Shown here: piece by piece, positions 9,323 through 12,964 of the stretch
Layout: each line of letters starts with the position of its first letter
How positions within the stretch are numbered: position 1 is the stretch's first letter
Assembly: GCA_013054445.1 (NCBI GenBank)
Contig: JAAMPI010001564.1
Location: 1 to 12,964 of the forward strand
Length of the DNA stretch: 12,964 bases
Reading direction: 5' to 3'
Source: Cudoniella acicularis
Lineage: Eukaryota; Ascomycota; Leotiomycetes; Helotiales; Helotiaceae
Notes under the pieces: generated by a model
Databases searched by the model: none
What the model saw: only the letters and a program-made list of their open reading frames with translations
Told to the model about the DNA's origin: nothing
Program-made: the position numbers and the translations under genes

Positions 9323-9538
9323 ACCGGCCTGGCTCCGAGTTTAGTTGATTAGGGAGACCCCTCTCTCGCTTTTACTACTCTCTAAGCTAACGAACCTTTA
9401 TCGCCAGAGCCTTAATCAAACTTCGAAGAGGCTAGCGCCGGTCTAGCTCCGAGTTTGTTTGATTATAGATGTCACTCTCTCGCTTCTACTACTCTCTTAC
9501 CTTCGCCGCCGGAATCTTAATCAAACTTCGAGTATAGC
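9323..9538 (+). repeat. Two tandem coding repeats of 114 and 102 bp
   Basis: Unit 1 (9323-9436) and unit 2 (9437-9538) share CCGG(C/T)CT(G/A)GCTCCGAGTTT, CTCTCTCGCTT(T/C)TACTACTCTC and CTTAATCAAACTTCGA. They encode about 38 and 34 residues built around GLAPSL(V/F)D, a SLA(F/S)TTL stretch and (stop)SNFE, the stop being a former CAA. Differences include RIP-type changes and a 12-bp length difference that keeps the frame. Keeping the frame while changing length indicates duplication while the gene was still coding. Confidence 0.8.
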
Positions 9539-10689
9539 GATACTCTTAATATCTTCTCGGAATTGTTCTTAGATCTCGAATAGCGTCTAGGAGCAGGCCT
9601 GCCTTAATACAAGTTTAGGCTAGTTCCTTCTAGTGACACCAAACAAGCACCTAATACTAGCTTCGCTCCTGTCGGAAGAGCACTATCTTATAGTCTCCGC
9701 GGAAGGACTAAACAGTCTCGATGTCTAAGATATCGGGCTTAAAATACTAAGGTATTTCTCTTTATTTAATAGTAATTAACAAACTAACTTTTTTATAGTA
9801 TACGAGACTAGAAAGAGAACTCTTCTGTTTAAAATATACTAAATTTAGTGTTCCGGTAGAATTTTACTATTAACGTGAAATTATAAAATAGAATCTATTC
9901 GAGAAATATACTCTTACTCCCTAACTTATAGTTTTAGCTAGGCTAACAGGTCCTAGGGAATGATCTAACATACGAAATCCTGTTTATAGCTATACGATCT
10001 AGTAGATCGAGTTCTAAGAAGACAGTAAAGTTACGACACTATCCTAATAGTCCTCTCCTAAAGGTAGAGTGCTACGAATTTCTTCTAGAACATAAATATC
10101 AGATCCGTATCCTTCGAAAGAATTTATCCGGTAGGTATTCGATAAAAACTATAATATATTACCTAGCTAATATAAAATTTGATATATCTTTATATGTTCG
10201 TGGCTATATTAAGATTGCTATAGCCGATACGTGTCGTTAATAGCCGATTATAATCCCCTTTAAACTTATAACTGCCTTTATATATATAAGTAACGTCCTC
10301 GTATTAGAAGTTACGAGCTAATTATTAAGGTCTTGATTATTCGTTAGTGTTTTAAGATATATACTAGTCTTATTCTTATAATAGTTCCGTATCAATTTAC
10401 CGACGATAGCGATAAACGGGAAACTCTAGGGATGCCGACTGTTAAGGAGAGGGATTCTATATAATACGGTTCCACACCTATGCCTCGTATGATTCGAAAC
10501 CAACTAGGCCATCTCTTAGAGTTAAACATAATTAGATTAAATCGGGAAATTAAAGAAGGTCTCCTAAAGATAGTATAGAAGAAAGACCAGAAGATATAGA
10601 TAGTTGAGTTTCTAGCCGCCTTTATTCTCGCGTATACTAAAGAGGTTAATACTAGAAGAAATCTCTTTTAGTCACGTTACGAAGACCCG

Positions 10690-10735
10690 GTCCGTTTTAT
10701 CTCTAATTCCGAAATGAGTATACTAACGATTCTAG
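10690..10735 (+). other. Predicted 46-bp intron in the regulator-like pseudogene
   Basis: GTCCGT opens it, TACTAACG at 10720-10727 is an excellent branch site, and TTCTAG closes it. Its length of 46 shifts the frame by exactly the amount needed to join RYEDP to DGF(stop)IYLSDLKTL, and both sides fit one protein pattern. That independent agreement makes the call fairly firm. Confidence 0.8.
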
Positions 10736-10946
10736 GACGGGTTTTAGATATATCTATCTGATCTAAAGACTCTTATTAATAGAGCGATCGCCTCTTATAA
10801 TTCTATATTGTCGTATTTTTATTATACGATAAAGCGAAAACCGTTAGATTTAAACTAGGACGACGAGAAGTCGAAGGATATAATAGGCAATAATATAAGG
10901 GTCGTGAAATATATAAAGATACTTTAGGGTTATATATCTCGTCTGA

Positions 10947-10998
10947 GTAAGTGATAGGAGTATACGTAACTAGCCTTCGAATTCTAACTAGTTAATAG
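10947..10998 (+). other. Predicted 52-bp intron in the regulator-like pseudogene
   Basis: A consensus GTAAGT donor at 10947, CTAAC at 10984-10988 and an AATAG acceptor at 10998 define it. Removing it joins the ISRL-ending frame to the frame of RKARELYKDGDPSS. An alternative acceptor at 10991 (CTAG) would lead into a poorer frame. Confidence 0.65.
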
Positions 10999-11280
10999 GA
11001 AATAATAGCTTGTTTAGTAGGAAAGCTCGCGAATTATATAAGGACGGAGACCCGAGTAGCGTAGCCTTTATAATAAGTTCGCTGTTTTTTAAGAGTATAT
11101 AAGAGGGTATGTATAAGGCGGAAGACTTTCGTTAGAAAGCCTTTCGTAAACGAGTAGAGACTACTAAGTAATCTAGTATACTATTAAACTTTATTTCTCC
11201 GTTTCCGTATACTAGATGATCTCTTTAACTGCCTTTTTTATAAAGCTATAGACCTCCTCTATAGACCTATTATAATTTAT

Positions 11281-11327
11281 CTAGAACGTAATCAGTTCGT
11301 ATTTCGTCTAAGTTTAATCTTACTTAC
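11281..11327 (-). other. Predicted 47-bp intron near the 3' end of the HD-kinase pseudogene
   Basis: On the - strand GTAAGT opens it, CTGAT is a plausible branch site and TTCTAG closes it. Removing it joins VEGYFKE to INYNRSIEEVY in frame, giving the expected C-terminal helix of the kinase family. Without removal the frame reads KEVSKIKLRR and then loses register. Confidence 0.6.
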
Positions 11328-11837
11328 CTCTTTAAAATACCCCTCTACTATTTTCAAGTGATTCTTTACGTCTATATTTAGAGTTTAGAAATTTTAAAAC
11401 TCCTTCGTAATATCCGACCCGTCACTAGCTCTACCGGAAGATCCTAGCTTTTCTATACGCTAGTATATTTACTCTACTAAGTACTTTAGTAGTATTATAT
11501 AATTTGTCTTTTAAACCTACTAACGTAAGTATAGCTTTAGTTTAATAGGTCATACTAACCTTCTTTTTAAACTTAACAAGTTGTTCTATTCTTTTAGGAA
11601 ACCCGAATACGAGGCTCTATATATTTCCTTTATTGATCTTCCTCCTAAGTAAGTTGATTATTAACTCCGTTATAACATCGACGTCTTCTTCCGCAAGACA
11701 ATCTTTTATATATTATACGTAGAGGTATATTAGATTATAAGATTTTTCGTCTAATACCTGATCTAAGAATATACGCCGAACAACGAAATCCTTAGATAGG
11801 AGAGCGTATTGTGTCTTCTTGCCTATACTAGAGGCAC

Positions 11838-11885
11838 CTAAGCTCGAGTCAGAACTAAAGTCAAAGTAAGGCCAATAAGATATAC
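11838..11885 (-). other. Predicted 48-bp intron splitting the P-loop region
   Basis: On the - strand GTATAT (a RIP product of the consensus GTATGT) opens it, TCTGACTC carries the CTGAC branch site and GCTTAG closes it. Removal joins FIIG directly to GASSIGKKTQ, placing the kinase beta strand next to its P-loop as the family requires. The length is a multiple of three, so the frame is unchanged. Confidence 0.8.
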
Positions 11886-12591
11886 CGATAATAAATATAA
11901 TAGGAACTCGCTATTTTAGCCTCGAGAAGTAGGCCTTCTTTTCCTCTTATAATAACCGTAGCCACGCTTTGCCCTCCTAAGACGTGATTTTTAATATTAA
12001 GCTCTAAAACTCTTTAAGACCCTTCTCCTTATATGTTTATAGTTCGTAATCATATGCCTTAATCAAACAGTCTGCTTTATCCGCCTCTCGTACCTATCGA
12101 GCTTCCGGCGTCACTCCGGCTTCGTACTCTTCTTAAGCGGCCCTGATCTTTACGCTAAGAATTAGATTAAAGGGTTCTAATAAAGTCTCTATATATCGGA
12201 TACTATAATACTCTAGTTTATACTTCCGCGCTAACACTTATCAGTCTTTAGACGTAATCTAGAAGCGACATACTTATATTTTTCTATACTAGTAGACGTA
12301 GGGATGTCTCTTACTACTACTTCTACTATGTCGTGGTAATGTCTAAGAAACTAACACCTCTCTATATCTACTCTATCCTATCTATAGATCAGTCAACTTA
12401 AATCCGAGGAGAGATATTAAACAAACAGGCGCGTATATACCTAGAACTGACACCCCTTACGAATAGGCGGCTATAGATTCTAGATTAGCGATAAATCTCT
12501 TCTACCCTATTCGCGGCAACTCCTTAAGTCTCCCTATCAGATATAGGAACGGTAGTGGCGACGTATCTAATTTAGAGTAAATTGGCTCTAT

Positions 12592-12871
12592 AGTTTAGAG
12601 TTTAGGGGAAAGGCGTTTCTAGATATTATGTTATAGAAGGTTATAGGAAAATAAGAATCTTATTAACTTGACCTTAGCAGATCCCGTACGTCAGGTAAGG
12701 TTACCTCAAGCGAGTTACGTCCGTAAGTCATCTTTTTTACGTAACTCCGGCTTTTATCGTAAGGCTACGGTAGTAAACTAGATAGACACTTAATCAGATT
12801 GTATTCCTACTATCTCAAAGCGTGCTAAGCTAGCGCTAAAGCTTCGCGAACGCGACGCGATTCCGACCAAA
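12592..12871. promoter_or_regulatory. Divergent intergenic region between the HD-kinase pseudogene and the next + strand frame
   Basis: About 280 bases separate the two inferred start sites. The left part is RIP-mutated; the right part (about 12790 onward) has normal CpA/TpG and CpG-rich words such as TCGCGAACGCGACGCG near 12844-12859. It presumably held promoters for both genes. No specific operator can be named. Confidence 0.4.
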
Positions 12872-12964
12872 ATGGCCGAAAATCGCCTCCCAGGGACACC
12901 ACCACCACCACTACCCAACCAATCAGGAAGCGCCTAGGACGACGATATAGATATTATCGACCAG
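12872..12964 (+). pseudogene. Start of a + strand frame at the RIP edge, cut by the window end
   Basis: ATG at 12872 begins MAENRLPGTPPPPLPNQSGS, then a TAG at 12935-12937, then DDDIDIIDQ to the end of the window. The sequence is CpA-rich and little mutated, with a CCA repeat encoding the Pro run. The single TAG sits before an acidic continuation and could be a former CAG hit by RIP, or the frame may be an ordinary short one. A Pro-rich N terminus followed by acidic residues is common both in fungal transposon ORFs and in cellular genes, so no family is assigned. Confidence 0.4.

Larger units (their letters stand above)
7880..9756 (+). pseudogene. RIP-degraded two-exon gene with a repetitive C terminus, family unknown
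   Basis: The first exon frame runs from about 7880 to 8751 (KKVDKDTFPDYYLKT, YNVLVLAYLEVYRAKIYV, IEVLEEVSEIKEI, EELLGLGVRNIVRGHSKT, ILKYLLYKKNIVLNTGLG). After the predicted intron at 8752-8797 the second runs to about 9756 (KLNIAETIDP, YVPLYVAKRPTTIDEELT, GDEPGIGGVAVGDLGDFD, LLVLDHLDTVLLAFEQSP). The predicted protein, about 600 residues, starts hydrophilic and helical and ends in a Ser/Pro/Leu-rich region with a 38-residue repeat. Nearly all internal stops are TAG or TAA, as expected at former Gln/Trp codons. The start is not defined, and before 8300 a second frame also reads well. The likely last stop is TAA at 9733 or one of those just after 9760. I do not recognise the family. Confidence 0.55.
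10050..11219 (+). pseudogene. Zn2Cys6-type fungal regulator-like protein, C-terminal part, inactivated by RIP
   Basis: Read through its stops, the + strand gives, in order, CLYIYK, VPYQFTDDSDKRETLGMP, MIRNQLGHLLELN, RLNREIKEGLLKIV, EFLAAFILAYTKEVNT, then after an intron NRAIASYNSILSYFYYT, KRKPLDLN(stop)DDEKSKD and VVKYIKIL(stop)GYI, and after a second intron KARELYKDGDPSSVAF. This order (TLGMP, a QL-containing helix, a W...FLAxFIL helix, a YFHY-like motif, a DLNWDD-like motif) resembles the C-terminal half of many uncharacterised Zn2Cys6-annotated fungal proteins, as I remember them. I could not find the cysteine cluster; RIP turns TGC/TGT into Tyr codons and may have erased it. The N-terminal exons (about 9960-10260) are unresolved. 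TGA at 11217 is the candidate stop. The regulatory role is inference. Confidence 0.55.
11212..12591 (-). pseudogene. HD-domain phosphohydrolase fused to a nucleoside monophosphate kinase, inactivated by RIP
   Basis: Two enzyme modules lie in one - strand gene. The N-terminal part is HDDC2/YfbR-like: FLYLIGRLKELPRIG(stop)KRF, ESIAAYS, the metal pair in HDIVEVVVRDIP (His-Asp at 12335-12330), SIRYIETLLEPF, EYEAGVTPEAR and ADKADCLIKAYDYEL. It runs without a break through EGKAWLRLL and EEKKAYFSRLK into an NMP-kinase module: VPIIFIIG, a P-loop GASSIGKKTQYALLSKDF (11837-11784) matching the GGPGAGKGTQ pattern of UMP/CMP and adenylate kinases, TELIINLLRRKIN, VFGFPKRIEQLVKF, then ASDGSDITKEF and HLKIVEGYFKE, and the helix RSIEEVYSFIKKAVKE. 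Start is probably ATA at 12591-12589, formerly ATG; the last stop is TAG at 11214-11212. Frame changes near 12400, 12270 and 11510 suggest further introns or indels. The modules would catalyse opposed steps, dNMP dephosphorylation and NMP phosphorylation. Confidence 0.75.
1..12850. other. RIP-mutated tract covering nearly the whole window
   Basis: CpA and TpG are scarce and TpA is very abundant on both strands, while CpG is common. Bases 1-60 have about 9 TpA, no CpA and 1 TpG; 2461-2520 have one CpA, no TpG and a dozen or more TpA. This is the signature of RIP, the fungal pre-meiotic process that mutates duplicated DNA at CpA. Consequences visible here: Gln and Trp codons have become TAG/TAA, Cys and His codons have become Tyr codons, and ATG has become ATA, so only fragments remain open. 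The tract fades between about 12790 and 12860; bases 12881-12940 have about 9 CpA and 2 TpA. The edge is approximate. Confidence 0.9.

Noticed and set aside
8600..9760. Possible DUF3435/FluG-type tyrosine recombinase (Starship captain)
   Set aside because: I looked for the R...HxxR...Y catalytic pattern and the typical N-terminal sequence in the read-through frames and did not find them.
1..12964. Long terminal repeats or terminal inverted repeats bounding the window
   Set aside because: The two ends share no sequence I can see, and no long direct or inverted repeat pair was found by eye; a self-alignment would be needed to exclude decayed ones.

Overview
The window looks like a heavily RIP-mutated (repeat-induced point mutation) stretch of a filamentous ascomycete (Pezizomycotina) genome. 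Almost every CpA/TpG has become TpA, while CpG, CpC and CpT remain: bases 1-60 hold about 9 TpA, no CpA and 1 TpG. No intact gene survives. Read-through frames interrupted only by TAG/TAA, where Gln or Trp would be expected, still spell protein families. Several short introns (45-52 bp) with GT...AG ends and CTAAC/CTGAC branch sites can also be placed. The species cannot be named from the sequence.

Layout, left to right. A 52-53 bp minisatellite lies at 63-300. Degraded coding-like stretches of unknown family follow: + strand at 520-2330, 2886-3540 and 4015-4930, and probably - strand at 5000-6240. In two zones (2331-2885 and 5640-6240) the coding strand cannot be decided by eye. From 6745 the window becomes readable. 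It holds a + strand HD-domain (HDDC2/YfbR-like nucleotidase family) pseudogene at 6745-7545, an unknown + strand gene with an internal protein repeat at 7880-9756, a + strand pseudogene resembling the C-terminal part of fungal Zn2Cys6-type regulators (about 10050-11219), and a convergent - strand pseudogene (12591-11212) that joins a second HD domain to a nucleoside monophosphate kinase domain. RIP fades at about 12.79-12.86 kb. The last 93 bases hold the start of another + strand reading frame in CpA-rich, little-mutated DNA.

Two HD phosphohydrolase relatives, one fused to an NMP kinase, beside a putative regulator suggest a small nucleotide-metabolism gene group. It was probably duplicated, or carried on a multi-copy element, and then inactivated by RIP. 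This grouping is inference. The family assignments rest on motifs read by eye and remembered family patterns, not on database searches.
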